Shown here in pieces: positions 36,286 through 46,739 of a stretch of 64,000 nt of DNA. Origin of the DNA: Bifidobacterium thermophilum (GTDB lineage Bacteria; Actinomycetota; Actinomycetes; Actinomycetales; Bifidobacteriaceae); NCBI GenBank assembly GCA_000741495.1, contig JGZV01000003.1, positions 1-64,000 on the forward strand, in the 5' to 3' direction. Each line of letters starts with the position of its first letter. The first letter of the stretch is position 1. Position numbers and translations under genes: made by a program. The notes beneath the pieces are model-generated. The model was not told the DNA's origin, made no database searches, and saw only the letters and a program-made list of their open reading frames with translations.

Positions 36286-36840
36286 TCAGCGGCCGGTGAT
36301 TTCCGAGCCGATGACCTTTTCGCTCAGCGCCTTCGGACCACGGGTCATCGCGACCGAGCCGGAACGTACCAGCTCGATGATGCCGTAATGCTCGAGCAAA
36401 CCGAGCAGCGCGTCGATTTTGCCTTCCGCACCCGTCGCTTCGATGGTCAGGGACTCCGGATTCACGTCGACCACGCGCACGCGGAACAGACGCACGATTT
36501 CCAGCACGTCGGAACGGTTGGACTCGTTGGCGCTCACCTTGATGAGTACCAACTCACGTTCGACCGTATTGCTCGGGTCCAAATCGACGATTTTGAGCAC
36601 GTGCAGCAACTTGTTGAGCTGCTTGATGATCTGCTCCAGCGGTACAGCCTCAACATCGGCCGTCACCGTGATACGGGAGATATCAGGTCGTTCCGTGGGG
36701 GAGACGGACAGCGAGTTGATATTGAACGCACGACGGGCGAACAGGCCGGCCACGCGGGCAAGCACGCCAGGACGGTTCTCGACCAGCACGGACAGGGTGT
36801 GACGCTCGGAACCCGGCTGTGATGCAGGATAGTTTGCCAT
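36286..36840 (-). CDS. ilvN: Acetolactate synthase small (regulatory) subunit
   Basis: 184 residues. The N-terminal ACT domain begins HTLSVLVENRPGVLARVAGLF and carries the valine-sensing region; RRAFNINSLSVSPTE is typical. The C-terminal domain holds LLEHYGIIELVRSGSVAMTRG. It activates and confers valine feedback on IlvB, encoded 39 bases upstream on the same strand. AGGAGT precedes the ATG. Confidence 0.96.
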   Translation of the reverse strand: MANYPASQPGSERHTLSVLVENRPGVLARVAGLFARRAFNINSLSVSPTERPDISRITVTADVEAVPLEQIIKQLNKLLHVLKIVDLDPSNTVERELVLIKVSANESNRSDVLEIVRLFRVRVVDVNPESLTIEATGAEGKIDALLGLLEHYGIIELVRSGSVAMTRGPKALSEKVIGSEITGR

Positions 36841-36879
36841 GATGACTCCTCTAAACCTTGATGCCTTCCTTGCTGTGCT

Positions 36880-38802
36880 TCACGCCGCGTCCGCAGCCGC
36901 GACGGATTCGCCGGTGTTGCTTGCGGCGGCCTTCGCCTGGGCGGCCGGGCTGAGCAGCGGTCGCACGCCCGGACGGTACGCGACCTCGTCGTTGGATGCG
37001 CCGGCCGGGACCATCGGCCACACCATCGCGTCCTTCCAGACGCGGAAATCAATCAGGACCGGACGGTCGTTGATCTCGTTGGCCTTCTTGATTGCCTCGA
37101 CGGCTTCATCCTTCGTGAACGCACGCATGCCGACGCAATCGTAAGCTTCGGCAAGCTTGACAAAATCAGGCACGTCGACGATATCGTCACGATTTTCACC
37201 GTCAGCGAGACTCGTCGCCGAATAATGGTGGTTGAAGAACAGCGTCTGCCATTGACGAACCATGCCGTACACGGAATTGTTGATAATCGCGATTTTGATC
37301 GGCGTGTGGTCGAGCAACGCGGTCGCCAACTCCTCGGAGGTCATCTGGAAGCTGCCGTCACCGTCGATCAGCCATACCGGCTTGCGTCCATTGAACTCAC
37401 GCTGGGAACCGACTTTCGCACCGATGGCCGCAGGCAGACCGAATCCCATCGTGCCCAGACCGCCGGAAGAAATCCACGAATGCGGGTGCTCAAAATCGAT
37501 AAGCTGGGACGCCCACATCTGGTGTTGGCCGACACCCGCAACCCAGATGGTCTCGGGATCCGCCTGCTTGGACAGCTGTTCGACCACCCACTGAGGGGAG
37601 AGCGACCCGTCCACCGGCGCATCCTGCGGCTCGTCATACGTGGTCGGGTACTTCTCGCGCCACTCGTCGATCTGCGCCCACCACGGCTTGAGGTTCGGCT
37701 TGCTGTGAATGGCCTGCTGACGCTTGATTTCAGGGATCAAATCGTTGAGCACTTCGGCCACGTCGCCGACGATCGGCACGTCAGGCTGACGGTTCTTGCC
37801 GATTTCCGCCGGATCGATATCGATGTGGATGACGCGGGCTGCGGGGGCGAAGGAATCCAAACGTCCGGTCACACGGTCGGAGAAGCGCGCACCGATGGCG
37901 ACCAGCAAATCGCTGCGCTGGACTGCGCCGGTCGCCGCGATACCGCCATGCATGCCGAGCATGCCGAGCACCTTCGGGTCGGAATCCGGGACGATGCCGC
38001 GGGCGGGGAGCGTGGTGACGATCGGAGCGCCCGTCAAGTCGGCAAGCTCCTTGACCTGCTTGCCGGCGTTGGCGCGGACCGCGCCGCCACCCACGTACAG
38101 CACCGGGCGGTAGGACTGCGAGAACAGTTTCGCCGCATCCGACAACACGTGGCCATGCGCCTTCGTGGTGGGATTGTAGCCGGGAAGAATCATCCGCTGC
38201 GGCCAGGAATAATACATCTGGCCGTTTTGCGCGGTTTTGGTCAGATCGACAACCACCGGGCCGGGACGACCGGAACCGGCGATGTAGTACGCTTCGGCGA
38301 GCACGCGCGGAACGTCTTGGGCGTTCGTGACCAGATAGGAATGCTTGGCGACCGGGTAGGTGATACCGACGATATCGGCTTCCTGGAACGCATCGGTGCC
38401 GATGGCGCCCACGCCCACCTGACCGGTGATGACGACCATCGGAATGGAATCCATGTTCGCGTCCGCAATGGCGGTGACCACGTTGGTGGCGCCAGGGCCG
38501 GACGTGACGATGCATACGCCGACCTTGCCGGTCGCCACGGCATACCCTTCCGCTGCATGGCCTGCAGCCTGCTCGTGGCGGGTGAGCACGAAACGGAACT
38601 TGGTGTGCTCGTTGATGGCATTGTAGACAGGCAGGATGGCTCCGCCAGGAATGCCGAACACGTCCTTGACGCCCAGATCCTCCAGCGAACGGACCAGCGC
38701 CTGTGCGCCGGTCATCTTTTCACCGTCGACGATGGACTGTTTCTCCGCTGCGGGTGCCTTCGGCACGCCGCTGAATGCCTGAAGTGGCGTTGGTGTAGCC
38801 AT
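36880..38802 (-). CDS. ilvB: Acetolactate synthase large (catalytic) subunit
   Basis: 640 residues. A thiamine diphosphate enzyme condensing pyruvate to acetolactate (or with 2-ketobutyrate) for valine, leucine and isoleucine. The TPP glutamate lies in [16 protein letters not shown], the Mg-TPP motif is DGDGSFQM through INNSVYGMV, and [13 protein letters not shown] marks the N-terminus. ATG 38802 follows GAGAGGGATC; the longer frame to 38973 is not needed. It forms an operon with ilvN. No T-box or leader peptide rich in branched-chain codons was seen in the 200 bases upstream. Confidence 0.97.
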   Translation of the reverse strand: MATPTPLQAFSGVPKAPAAEKQSIVDGEKMTGAQALVRSLEDLGVKDVFGIPGGAILPVYNAINEHTKFRFVLTRHEQAAGHAAEGYAVATGKVGVCIVTSGPGATNVVTAIADANMDSIPMVVITGQVGVGAIGTDAFQEADIVGITYPVAKHSYLVTNAQDVPRVLAEAYYIAGSGRPGPVVVDLTKTAQNGQMYYSWPQRMILPGYNPTTKAHGHVLSDAAKLFSQSYRPVLYVGGGAVRANAGKQVKELADLTGAPIVTTLPARGIVPDSDPKVLGMLGMHGGIAATGAVQRSDLLVAIGARFSDRVTGRLDSFAPAARVIHIDIDPAEIGKNRQPDVPIVGDVAEVLNDLIPEIKRQQAIHSKPNLKPWWAQIDEWREKYPTTYDEPQDAPVDGSLSPQWVVEQLSKQADPETIWVAGVGQHQMWASQLIDFEHPHSWISSGGLGTMGFGLPAAIGAKVGSQREFNGRKPVWLIDGDGSFQMTSEELATALLDHTPIKIAIINNSVYGMVRQWQTLFFNHHYSATSLADGENRDDIVDVPDFVKLAEAYDCVGMRAFTKDEAVEAIKKANEINDRPVLIDFRVWKDAMVWPMVPAGASNDEVAYRPGVRPLLSPAAQAKAAASNTGESVAAADAA

Positions 38803-39002
38803 GATCCCTCTCATATGTGTGTTGGTATGCTCCGCTATGGCAGCGCTCCTGGTGGGGCGCAGCCGGGTGAGGCTTCTATGCTGCCGACCCCGCTTGTGGC
38901 GGTCCGGCAAGCCGAATGTTCGTATTGGTTTTATCGTAATCGCCTGTGGCGAGATAATCGCCGAACAGACCACATGATGGTTGCGATACCGTGCGACGAA
39001 TG

Positions 39003-40010
39003 CTACCCGCGGTTCGTGCCGTTCTCGTCAGGGTCATGCGTGGAACCTGATTGAGGGGCGTTCCCGGCGGCACCACCTGTTGCGGACCGCATTCGAGCAC
39101 AGTCGCGTTCACGCTGTTTGAGCGTATGCCATGCTTGTTTGGCGGCCGCGAGCTGGGCCTTACGTTTGCTTGTTCCGCTGCCGGTTCCCAGCAACGGGTC
39201 GGCGCCTTCATCGGCGATATCGCCATGCTCGTCATGCAACGGCAGCGTCCAACGTTTGCCGTACCCGCCGGGCAGGATTGCGCGGGCGGTGAACCGTTGC
39301 GCGTATTCCGGACCGCTGACGGACATGCGGTACTCCGGGTCGGCCAAGCCCATGTGATGGGCGAGCACCGTCAGCGAGGTCTTCCAATCGAGGGCGGGGC
39401 CTTCGGTGGCGACTTCCCTGAGAGTGTCATCCACAAGACGATGCACGACTTCGCGCGCACCATCAATCCCATGTTCGACAAACGTCGCGCCAATCAGGGA
39501 TTCGACGATATCGCACAGAATCGAACTTTTATCGGCGCCGCCGGATTCCGCTTCACCATGGCCGAGTAGAATGAACCGGCCGACGTGGAGCTTGTCCCGC
39601 GCGATGGCGGATAACGATTCCTCGGAAACCGCTTTCGCGCGCATTTTCGCCAGCTGTCCTTCGGTCATGTCCGGATGGGCTTTGAACAGGGTTTCCGTGG
39701 AGACGAGTTCCAGCACGGCATCACCGAGGAATTCGAGCCGCTCGTAATTAGGGGCGCCGGGATGCTCGTGGGAGAAGGAACGGTGGGTCAGCGCCTGAAC
39801 CAGCAATTCCGGGCTGATGGTCGTGCCGAGCGCGTCGAGCAGCTCCTGCGTAGGTGACTGGTCGTCGTGTTCCTCTCGGACCACGCCGACATGATGCCTG
39901 GTATTCGGCGTGACGGTGGTAGCCGTATCAACGCGTCTCGTGTTGGAACCGTGATGCTTGGAGCGGTGGTGTTGTGACGGTGCGCCGTCGGTGTTGGAGC
40001 TGGAAGTCAT
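39003..40010 (-). CDS. rnc: Ribonuclease III
   Basis: 335 residues. It cleaves double-stranded RNA in rRNA and mRNA processing. The catalytic signature is [11 protein letters not shown], with [17 protein letters not shown] supplying the second acidic set; the dsRNA-binding domain runs from [14 protein letters not shown] to [14 protein letters not shown]. Both ends are extended: a His/Ser/Thr-rich ~45 residues at the N-terminus and a low-complexity ~30 at the C-terminus. It is in the actinobacterial order coaD, SepIVA-like, DUF177, rpmF, rnc. Confidence 0.95.
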   Translation of the reverse strand: MTSSSNTDGAPSQHHRSKHHGSNTRRVDTATTVTPNTRHHVGVVREEHDDQSPTQELLDALGTTISPELLVQALTHRSFSHEHPGAPNYERLEFLGDAVLELVSTETLFKAHPDMTEGQLAKMRAKAVSEESLSAIARDKLHVGRFILLGHGEAESGGADKSSILCDIVESLIGATFVEHGIDGAREVVHRLVDDTLREVATEGPALDWKTSLTVLAHHMGLADPEYRMSVSGPEYAQRFTARAILPGGYGKRWTLPLHDEHGDIADEGADPLLGTGSGTSKRKAQLAAAKQAWHTLKQRERDCARMRSATGGAAGNAPQSGSTHDPDENGTNRG

Positions 40011-40267
40011 GAAGCTGCCTCGTGGTCGTGGATATGGTCCTGACGCTACGCCGGAAGCGTAACGCGTTTGGGGCTTCCGGTGTTCTGCTGACCGCCGTGC
40101 GCAGTATCAACGTCCGCTGATGGTAGTCGGCAGGATACCTGAAGCCGGTACTTTGCGCAGGGGAGGCGCATGTGTCCCCCCCGTGGCAAAAAACCGTATA
40201 CCTATCATAGCGGTGTGCGCGATATTGGGGAGCCTGCATCGTGAACACCCTGGCGTGCGAATACGAC

Positions 40268-40299
40268 AGGACCCTGCCACCCGTCGATGGCAGGGTCCT
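40268..40299 (-). terminator. Terminator after rpmF
   Basis: AGGACCCTGCCA (40268-40279) pairs with TGGCAGGGTCCT (40288-40299), 8-base loop. It lies 35 bases past the rpmF stop on the minus strand, so rnc probably has its own promoter or is read through. Confidence 0.8.
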
Positions 40300-40333
40300 G
40301 AATCAGTGAACCTCGTTCAGCTGCTCCGGTCAC

Positions 40334-40528
40334 TCAGTTGGTGTGAGCGGACTGGATGGCGTCGCGGTAAACGCGGCCGCGGTAGGAACCGCAGCTCGGG
40401 CAAGCCACGTGCGGCAGCGTCGGAGCGCCGCAATTCGGGCAGGTGACGGTCTGGGCGGCAGACGCTTTCCAGTTCGCGCGACGCGAATGCGTATTGGCGC
40501 GCGAGGTCTTGTACTTAGGCAGTGCCAT
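40334..40528 (-). CDS. rpmF: 50S ribosomal protein L32
   Basis: 64 residues, [19 protein letters not shown] with a complete zinc ribbon (CPNC and CPSC). It follows DUF177, the usual partner. AGAGGAATACACC precedes the ATG. Confidence 0.97.
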   Translation of the reverse strand: MALPKYKTSRANTHSRRANWKASAAQTVTCPNCGAPTLPHVACPSCGSYRGRVYRDAIQSAHTN

Positions 40529-40624
40529 GGTGTATTCCTCTGTTTCGTTCGAACGATTGAGCTTAAGCGTTTAGAATTCTACCGCATGCCTCGTACAACG
40601 TCCACTTGCGGCGGCACACCACGT

Positions 40625-41218
40625 TCACTCGGCCTTCGACTCGCGTTCCAGCTGCTCTTTCAACGAGGCAAGGGACGCGAAACGGATATCCGTAGTGTCA
40701 TGCCGGTGGTCCGGATGCTCGTTGAGGTTGATGCCGCATTGCGGGCACAAGCCCTTGCAATCTGGCTTGCACAACGGTTGCAGGGGCAGGGTTTCGACGA
40801 ACGAGTCACGCAACAGGGCCTCCAGATCGGCGAAACACCCGTCGGGACTCAGCGGGTACGTGTCTTCCGTCTCCTCTTCGCCTGCGATGATGTCCGTGTC
40901 GTCATCCTGATTCCGCGATGCGTCTTCATAGGGGAAGAACGCGGTGACATCCGTACCCCAGTCGCGTTGCAGCGGGGTGAGGCAGCGGGTGCATTCCGCG
41001 TGGACGGGGGCGGTGAGATGGGCGTGGAACACGAGTCCGTCCACGATGGAATCGAACGCCCCGTCGACGTGGATCGGCTCGCCTTCGTCAATGCCGACGA
41101 TATTGTCGCCGATGCCGCTGGGTGCGGGGAAATCCGCGTCAACCGTGGTGCTCTGTCCTGGCCGCGAAGCGACCTGTGCCACGGGAACCGCCCACGGTGA
41201 ATCTTCTGGACGTGTCAT
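40625..41218 (-). CDS. DUF177 (YceD) family protein
   Basis: 197 residues. C-terminal CKPDCKGLCPQCGINLNEHP is the conserved Cys cluster of the family; the middle has HAHLTAPVHAECTRCLTPL. YceD proteins are linked to 23S rRNA or L32-related ribosome assembly through constant pairing with rpmF. ATG 41218 follows CCGGAGG and lies one base after the upstream gene's stop, so it is coupled to it. Confidence 0.92.
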   Translation of the reverse strand: MTRPEDSPWAVPVAQVASRPGQSTTVDADFPAPSGIGDNIVGIDEGEPIHVDGAFDSIVDGLVFHAHLTAPVHAECTRCLTPLQRDWGTDVTAFFPYEDASRNQDDDTDIIAGEEETEDTYPLSPDGCFADLEALLRDSFVETLPLQPLCKPDCKGLCPQCGINLNEHPDHRHDTTDIRFASLASLKEQLERESKAE

Positions 41219-41219
41219 A

Positions 41220-42140
41220 TCAAGCCTCCGGATAATCGTCTGGTTGAATATGGTCAAGCCGTTCGCTTGCCTCGCGTTCGCGCTGGTCGAGCACACTCAG
41301 ACCGCCGCGCACATCCTGGCTGAGCTTGTCAAGCTGGTCTTGCAGGCCTTGCATGACATCAGTGCAATACTGGTTGGCACCGCTGGTGAGCTTGTCGGCT
41401 TTGGTTTGTGCTTGGTCGAGGATAGCACGCGCTTTCTGCCGTGCGATGGTGGTGATGTTGTCTTGCCCGGCCAGGAATTGCGCTTGCTCTTGCGCGTCGT
41501 GGACGATGTTCGCGGCTTGGCTTTGTGCCGAGGCGATAACGGCGTTCGCTTGGGTTTGCGCGTTTTCCAGCCGGCGTTCGGCTTCGCGCATGAGCGCGGA
41601 GGCGCGTTCGAGTTGCACGGGGAGCATGTTTTTCAGCTCGTCAAGCTGCCCGGCGAATTCGTCACGGTCGATTCTGACCTGATTGGGGGCGAAGAAGCTG
41701 CTTTTTGCCTCATCAAGCTGGCGTTCGAGCGAATCCAGGATGTCGTAGACAGTGGTGAATTCCGCACGGCTTTGGCTTTCGGCCTCGGAATACCGGTCAT
41801 GGTCGCGGGCGGCTCCCATGGCGGCATCCATGGTGGCGTCCTGTTGCCGTCCGTCGTCGGCTCCGCCGCGACTTGCCGGATCCCTCAGGTCAGGCAGGGA
41901 TGACATATCGAAACCACGTTTGGTGCTGCCGGTCGCTTCCGCGGGTTGCGTCTGCGTGTCGCGGGGGTCGCCGGCGGCTGTTTGCGTCGCGTTTTCGGTG
42001 GGTTCGCTGTCGGCTTGTGCGGTGTTCGTGGTGCTGGTCATCGTGGGTGCCGGTTGTGCGGGAACCTGACCGGTTCCGGTTCCGGTGTTGTCGTGCGAAT
42101 GATCCGGATCGTTGGCGCTGCTGGCTTCGCTGCCTGTCAT
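41220..42140 (-). CDS. DivIVA/SepIVA-like coiled-coil protein
   Basis: 306 residues. The first ~125 are disordered, rich in Thr, Gln, Ala and Asp. From about 128 the family text begins: VYDILDSLERQLDEAKS, RIDRDEFAGQLDELKNML, then a long Ala/Gln coiled coil (ANAVIASAQSQAANIVHDAQ). This matches the SepIVA-type septum protein known in mycobacteria by both sequence style and the gene order coaD - sepIVA - yceD. A role in cell-wall growth at the septum is inferred. Confidence 0.8.
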   Translation of the reverse strand: MTGSEASSANDPDHSHDNTGTGTGQVPAQPAPTMTSTTNTAQADSEPTENATQTAAGDPRDTQTQPAEATGSTKRGFDMSSLPDLRDPASRGGADDGRQQDATMDAAMGAARDHDRYSEAESQSRAEFTTVYDILDSLERQLDEAKSSFFAPNQVRIDRDEFAGQLDELKNMLPVQLERASALMREAERRLENAQTQANAVIASAQSQAANIVHDAQEQAQFLAGQDNITTIARQKARAILDQAQTKADKLTSGANQYCTDVMQGLQDQLDKLSQDVRGGLSVLDQREREASERLDHIQPDDYPEA

Positions 42141-42251
42141 GCTCTCTCCTTACCTTTGATCTCTGCCGTGGTGCGTGCTGCGTTTTCCTCTATCGTAGGC
42201 GATGCTGTGGCGTCGCGAATACGATGGGCGACGTGTCAATCGCGAGGCGTG

Positions 42252-42743
42252 TCACGCGTGTCGCTCTTCATCGAGTGCGCGTTCGAGCAGCGGGATCACG
42301 CAATCGGGAACCATGCCGGTCACATCACCGCCGTGGCGTGCGACATCCTTGACCACGGAGCTGGAAATATGCTCCAACACCGGGTCCGCAGGCAGAAAGA
42401 GGGTTTCCACGTCGGCGAGTTTGCGGTTGACGAGCGCCATGCCCAGCTCCGCCTCATAATCGCCGTTCTGCCGCAAGCCTTTGACGATGACAGTGGCGCC
42501 GACTGTTTTGCAATAATCGGTGATCAACCCGTCAGTGGATGCGACGACCACGTTGTCGCACGTCCCGCCGAGCGCCTGTCGGATGATATCAACCCGGGTG
42601 TGTTCGGAAAACATCGGTGTTTTCGCGGCATTGACCGCGACAACGACGTGTACTTGCGTGAAGAAGCGCGAGCAGCGGCGGATAACGTCAAGATGCCCGG
42701 CGGTCACCGGGTCGAACGAGCCAGGGCATACTGCGATAGTCAT
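42252..42743 (-). CDS. coaD: Phosphopantetheine adenylyltransferase
   Basis: 163 residues. Fourth step of coenzyme A synthesis. It starts [20 protein letters not shown] with the TxGH nucleotidyltransferase motif, contains [20 protein letters not shown], and ends with [23 protein letters not shown] 42743 is the family start; ribosome-site similarity is weak. First gene of the coaD-rnc cluster. Confidence 0.96.
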   Translation of the reverse strand: MTIAVCPGSFDPVTAGHLDVIRRCSRFFTQVHVVVAVNAAKTPMFSEHTRVDIIRQALGGTCDNVVVASTDGLITDYCKTVGATVIVKGLRQNGDYEAELGMALVNRKLADVETLFLPADPVLEHISSSVVKDVARHGGDVTGMVPDCVIPLLERALDEERHA

Positions 42744-42855
42744 ACCATAAGCGTACCGCGTTGCTGTCATCGGATATTTGGCGTGGCTATGATGGTGGAA
42801 ACGCAACTTCAGCAATACGGTAATGAATTGAGATTCAGGCGGAAGGTGATCACTG

Positions 42856-43248
42856 ATGAACGACAATAATGTGGGGGTGCATGACAGCGGGAGTACGGTC
42901 GCACGGGATACGGCGCAAGTATCGTGGACGACCCGCCTGGCCGCACATGACGCGGATGAAGCGGTTTCCCCGTTGTCGAATCCGGATTCCGCGACCGGTA
43001 CGGCGGTGTTGGAGCGTCCGCAGGCGGAAGAGAAACTCAAAGGCACCGATGACGGCGATGCGGATCGTTTCGCGCATTATGTCTCAAAGCGCCGCATGGA
43101 GCAGTCCCGCTTGACTGGCCGCCCGGTGGTCGCGTTGTGCGGCAAGATCTGGGTGCCGAAACACGATCCGTCGCAGTATCCGGTATGTCCGGAATGCAAG
43201 CGCATCTACGAACAGATGATGGGCGGCGCCGGTAACGGGGACGAGTGA
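42856..43248 (+). CDS. DUF3039 domain-containing protein
   Basis: 130 residues. The conserved end [33 protein letters not shown] carries three Cys of a likely zinc-binding knuckle; stated here as separate parts CGKIWVP and CPECKRIY. The N-terminal half is variable and acidic. The family is restricted to actinobacteria and has no known function. It is divergent from coaD and followed by a very strong terminator. Confidence 0.88.
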   Translation: MNDNNVGVHDSGSTVARDTAQVSWTTRLAAHDADEAVSPLSNPDSATGTAVLERPQAEEKLKGTDDGDADRFAHYVSKRRMEQSRLTGRPVVALCGKIWVPKHDPSQYPVCPECKRIYEQMMGGAGNGDE

Positions 43249-43283
43249 GGCAGATCCCTGCCGGTGCGGCTTCCCGCGTGGAC

Positions 43284-43338
43284 ATGATGGGCCGGCTGTT
43301 TGGACGCGGTATCAACGTCCAAACAGCCGGCCCATCAT
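43284..43338. terminator. Terminator, 23-bp perfect stem
   Basis: 43284-43306 pairs with 43316-43338 without mismatch (begins ATGATGGGCCGGCTG), 9-base loop. It separates the convergent DUF3039 and pncB genes. Confidence 0.9.
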
Positions 43339-43416
43339 CATTCGGCGTGATACGCGTCGGGACGGCCACATGGCAGCAGTCACACTCCGACAACGTAACC
43401 GTCTTGTAGGAGCGGC

Positions 43417-44739
43417 TTACAGCACGGTTGTCTCGGTCGGGATCGCCGGATCGCCTTTCATCAGGCTTTGTGCGGTGATCGGCAGTTCCGCCAAGGCTTT
43501 CGCACGGTAGTTATGCGCGTTGACGATGGCATCATGGCCCTGGTACTTATGGTTGATCTCACCATGGTCCACGTACTGGACGAGCAGATCCTTCCAGCCT
43601 TCCGGAGCGTGGAAGTCGGCGAGCTTGCTTTCGGAGCCGGAAATGACATGCTCGCAATCCGCGAGATTGTACTCGTAGGAACGATAGGCGAGTTTGCGCC
43701 CCGGCACGGTCGCCTTGTCCTTGGATTTCTTGGCGACCGGCTCCATGACGCCGTTCGCGTTCTCGCGTTCGGTCAGCTTGTACACCATCGCGCAGGTCGG
43801 GGCTCCCGACCCGGTGACCAGCATCGTGCCCACGCCGTAGGAGTCGACCGGCGCGGTCTGCAATGCGGCGAGCGCGTATTCGTCAAGGTCGTTGGTGACG
43901 GTGATGGTTGTGGAGGTCGCGCCCAGGGCGTCCAGTTCGTTGCGCACGCGTTGCGCCATCGCGGCCAGATCGCCCGAATCGATGCGCACGCCGCCAAGAT
44001 CGGGACCGGCGACTTCGACCGCGGTTTTGACGGCTTCCTCGATGTTGTACGTGTCCACCAGCAGGGTGGTGCCTTTGCCGAGCGCGTTGATCTGCGATTC
44101 GAAGGCCTCGCGCTCGCTGTCGTGTACGAGGGTGAAGCAGTGGGCCGCCGTACCGATGGCTTTGAGGCCGTACAGTTGGGCGGCCAGCAGGTTCGCGGTG
44201 CCTTGGAATCCGCCGACGACGGCTGCGCGGGCGGCGGCGACCGCGGCCCATTCGTTGGTGCGTCGGCCGCCCATATCCATGCAGGGGCGGTCTTTGGCGG
44301 CGCTGACCATGCGGGAGGCGGCTGAAGCGACGGCGGAATCATAGTTGAGGATGGACAGCAGGAGAGTTTCGAGCAGCGTGCATTCGCCGAAGGTGCCTTC
44401 GACCTGCAGCACGGGGGAGTTCGGGAAGAACATTTCGCCTTCGCGATAGCCTTTGATCGAGCCGGTGAAATGGAAGTCCTTGAGCCAGTCGAGTGTTTCC
44501 TTGCTCACGATGTTGCGGTCGGCAAGGAACGCGAGGTCCTCGTCATCCAAATGGAAGTGTTCGAGCGCGTCAAGGATGCGCCCGGTGCCGGCGAGCACGC
44601 CGTAGCGGCGACCTTCGGGCAGGTGTCGGGTGAAGATCTCGAATACGCATGGACGGTTCGCGGTCCCGTCTTTGAGCGCGGCGTCCAGCATGGTGTACTC
44701 GTACATGTCGGTCATCAATGCCGGTGAATAATCAACCAT
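43417..44739 (-). CDS. pncB: Nicotinate phosphoribosyltransferase
   Basis: 440 residues. It makes nicotinate mononucleotide from nicotinate and PRPP in NAD salvage. Family text: ALMTDMYEYTMLDAALKDG, CVFEIFTRHLPEGRRYGVLA, the phosphoribosyl-binding TTLLVDTYN and GVRIDSGDLAAMAQRVR. ATG 44739 gives the family start and is preceded by AGAAGGACAAATC. Monocistronic. Confidence 0.95.
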   Translation of the reverse strand: MVDYSPALMTDMYEYTMLDAALKDGTANRPCVFEIFTRHLPEGRRYGVLAGTGRILDALEHFHLDDEDLAFLADRNIVSKETLDWLKDFHFTGSIKGYREGEMFFPNSPVLQVEGTFGECTLLETLLLSILNYDSAVASAASRMVSAAKDRPCMDMGGRRTNEWAAVAAARAAVVGGFQGTANLLAAQLYGLKAIGTAAHCFTLVHDSEREAFESQINALGKGTTLLVDTYNIEEAVKTAVEVAGPDLGGVRIDSGDLAAMAQRVRNELDALGATSTTITVTNDLDEYALAALQTAPVDSYGVGTMLVTGSGAPTCAMVYKLTERENANGVMEPVAKKSKDKATVPGRKLAYRSYEYNLADCEHVISGSESKLADFHAPEGWKDLLVQYVDHGEINHKYQGHDAIVNAHNYRAKALAELPITAQSLMKGDPAIPTETTVL

Positions 44740-44886
44740 GATTTGTCCTTCTCGTGATGTTCTCGTATTCGGTCCGTTGCCGGTTAGCGTAGTCCGACGG
44801 TACGCGCCGTGCAAGCGTCATCAGGTGGGAGGCGGGGTACTGTCTGGCCCGGACGATGCTGTCTGTGCCTGCCCCGACGCCATCTC

Positions 44887-44939
44887 CTCTACAAACTGGT
44901 TACGCTGAGGGGGGCTGTCAGCATGGCTAGTTTGTAGAG
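44887..44939. repeat. Inverted repeat, 11-bp arms
   Basis: CTCTACAAACT (44887-44897) and AGTTTGTAGAG (44929-44939) face each other across 31 bases. It lies in the 346-base gap between pncB and the Pr6Pr gene. Function is not evident. Confidence 0.6.
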
Positions 44940-44996
44940 AGAAGCGTCCGGAGGCGGCACACTCGATTCCCGGCGTCGGTAGTGGGTTGCGCTTCT

Positions 44997-45052
44997 GCTT
45001 CTGCCGACGCTGAGGGGTGGGTGAGTGTCGGTAGAGGATTGTGCCGACGCTG
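44997..45052. repeat. Hairpin repeat copy (21396 family)
   Basis: GCTTCTGCCGACGCTGAG at 44997 followed by GTGAGTGTCGGTAGA, so the unit folds on itself, then a second partial GCCGACGCTG at 45043. This is the same unit as at 21396 and 21448. Confidence 0.7.
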
Positions 45053-45085
45053 GGTGGGCTGCGACGTCAGGCGTAAGCTGATGGT

Positions 45086-45718
45086 ATGAGATTCATTGCG
45101 GGTATATGGCGTCTGGCGATTGCCGCGTTGTGCTTTGTCGGCACGTATGAAGCGTGGACGATTCCTAACCGGTGGGTGTATTTCACGTTTCAAACGGGAT
45201 TCGTCCTTGGCATCGTGATGTTGTGGGCGGGCGCCGCAAGCTTGCTTGAAGGCATTCAGCCGCCCGCATGGCTCAAAGGCTGCCTGACCGTCTACGCGGT
45301 CGTCACCGCGCTGGTCGCGTTCCTGCTCATGCCACCGGACGATCCGCATTATGTGCCGCAAGTGCTTGGCATCATGACCAACACGATGCTGCATCGGTTC
45401 GCGCCCGTGATGGCGGTGATTGATTTTGTGCTGTTCGATCCGCATCGGCGCTTCAAACCCGGGTACGTGCTCAGCTGGATGGGCTATTTCCCGATATATC
45501 TTGCGTTCGTGGTGATTCGTGCGCAATTGTGGCCGCATGCCGGACCGTCGGTCGGCGGCAACCCGTATCCGTATACCTTCATTGATTTGGGACAGTTGGG
45601 ATGGAGCCAATTCCTCGTCAATATCGTGGGGCTTGCCATCGGCTGTCTGCTGGTTTCGCTCGCCGTATTCCTGATTGACCGGATCCTGCCTGACAAGCCG
45701 TTGCTGCCGTCGCGGTGA
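45086..45718 (+). CDS. Pr6Pr family membrane protein
   Basis: 210 residues with six or so membrane helices (LAIAALCFVGTYEAW, FQTGFVLGIVMLWAGA, VYAVVTALVAFLLM and others). The typical His in MLHRFAPVMAVIDFVLFDPHR and the loop NPYPYTFIDLGQLGWSQFLV match the Pr6Pr group, related in shape to FAR-17a/AIG1. No activity is established in bacteria. It precedes rph-rdgB on the same strand but is 115 bases away. Confidence 0.82.
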   Translation: MRFIAGIWRLAIAALCFVGTYEAWTIPNRWVYFTFQTGFVLGIVMLWAGAASLLEGIQPPAWLKGCLTVYAVVTALVAFLLMPPDDPHYVPQVLGIMTNTMLHRFAPVMAVIDFVLFDPHRRFKPGYVLSWMGYFPIYLAFVVIRAQLWPHAGPSVGGNPYPYTFIDLGQLGWSQFLVNIVGLAIGCLLVSLAVFLIDRILPDKPLLPSR

Positions 45719-45833
45719 ATACGCGTTCGGGGCGGCAGCGCAAGCGTACGGGCGTTGCGCTGTGCTAGGTTGAAGGCGTACGAAGGACATCAGCCGGCAG
45801 AACCGGCCGTATATGAAGAAACACGAGGCAGAC

Positions 45834-46643
45834 ATGACACAGGCGGATTCCGCGCTCGATCAAGAACAACAGCATGACGTGCAATCAAAACTCGCTTTGG
45901 AGGTCGATATGTATGTGACGCGTGCGGATGGGCGCAAAGTCGATGAACTGCGTCCGGTGCATATCACCCGTCACTTCACCGAACCGCCGGAAGGGTCGGT
46001 GCTCATTGAATGCGGGCATACGCGTGTCATGTGCACGGCGACCTTTACGCCATCCGTACCACGTTGGCGCAAAGACAGCGGGCTGGGTTGGGTGACCGCC
46101 GAATACGCGATGCTGCCGCGCGCCACCGCCGACCGTACCGACCGTGAATCCGTCAAAGGCAAGATCGGCGGCCGCACCCACGAAATCAGTCGTCTGATCG
46201 GACGCTGCCTGCGCGGCGTCATCGATATGAAAGCGCTGGGAGAGAACCAAATCCAGCTGGACTGTGATGTCCTGCAAGCCGACGGCGGCACCCGTACCGC
46301 ATCCATCACCGGAGCATATGTCGCGCTCGTCGACGCGCTGCGCTGGGCTGAGGAACACAAGTACATCAAGTCCGCGAACAAAGTCATCAAAGACACGGTG
46401 TCCGCCGTATCCGTCGGTGTTATTGACGGCAAGCCGATGCTCGACCTGCCGTACGTGGAAGACAGCAAAGCGATGACCGATATGAACGTCGCCATGACCG
46501 GATCCGGCGCGTTCATCGAAATCCAAGGAACCGCAGAACACCGCCCATTCACGCGCGCCGAGCTCGGCATCCTGCTTGATCTCGCCGAAAAAGGCAACCG
46601 CGAGCTGCAAGCCGCCCAAGCCGCTGCGCTCGCCCAAGACTGA
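45834..46643 (+). CDS. rph: Ribonuclease PH
   Basis: 269 residues. A phosphorolytic exonuclease trimming tRNA 3' ends. It contains [38 protein letters not shown], and the phosphate-site [21 protein letters not shown] 45834 follows GAGGCAG; the ATG at 45813 has no ribosome site. An N-terminal extension of about 25 residues precedes the core. rdgB follows, the usual pairing. Confidence 0.96.
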   Translation: MTQADSALDQEQQHDVQSKLALEVDMYVTRADGRKVDELRPVHITRHFTEPPEGSVLIECGHTRVMCTATFTPSVPRWRKDSGLGWVTAEYAMLPRATADRTDRESVKGKIGGRTHEISRLIGRCLRGVIDMKALGENQIQLDCDVLQADGGTRTASITGAYVALVDALRWAEEHKYIKSANKVIKDTVSAVSVGVIDGKPMLDLPYVEDSKAMTDMNVAMTGSGAFIEIQGTAEHRPFTRAELGILLDLAEKGNRELQAAQAAALAQD

Positions 46644-46739
46644 TCGCATCCGGGCATGCCGGTGCGCACACCACTCGTCTCACGCGCACCAGCGCACGCG
46701 TCGCGCCGTTCTGAATCCGAAACCGTTGAAAGGAACCCT

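Noticed and set aside
38803..39002. T-box or leader-peptide attenuator for ilvBN
   Set aside because: No T-box consensus, branched-chain codon run or terminator pair was seen.
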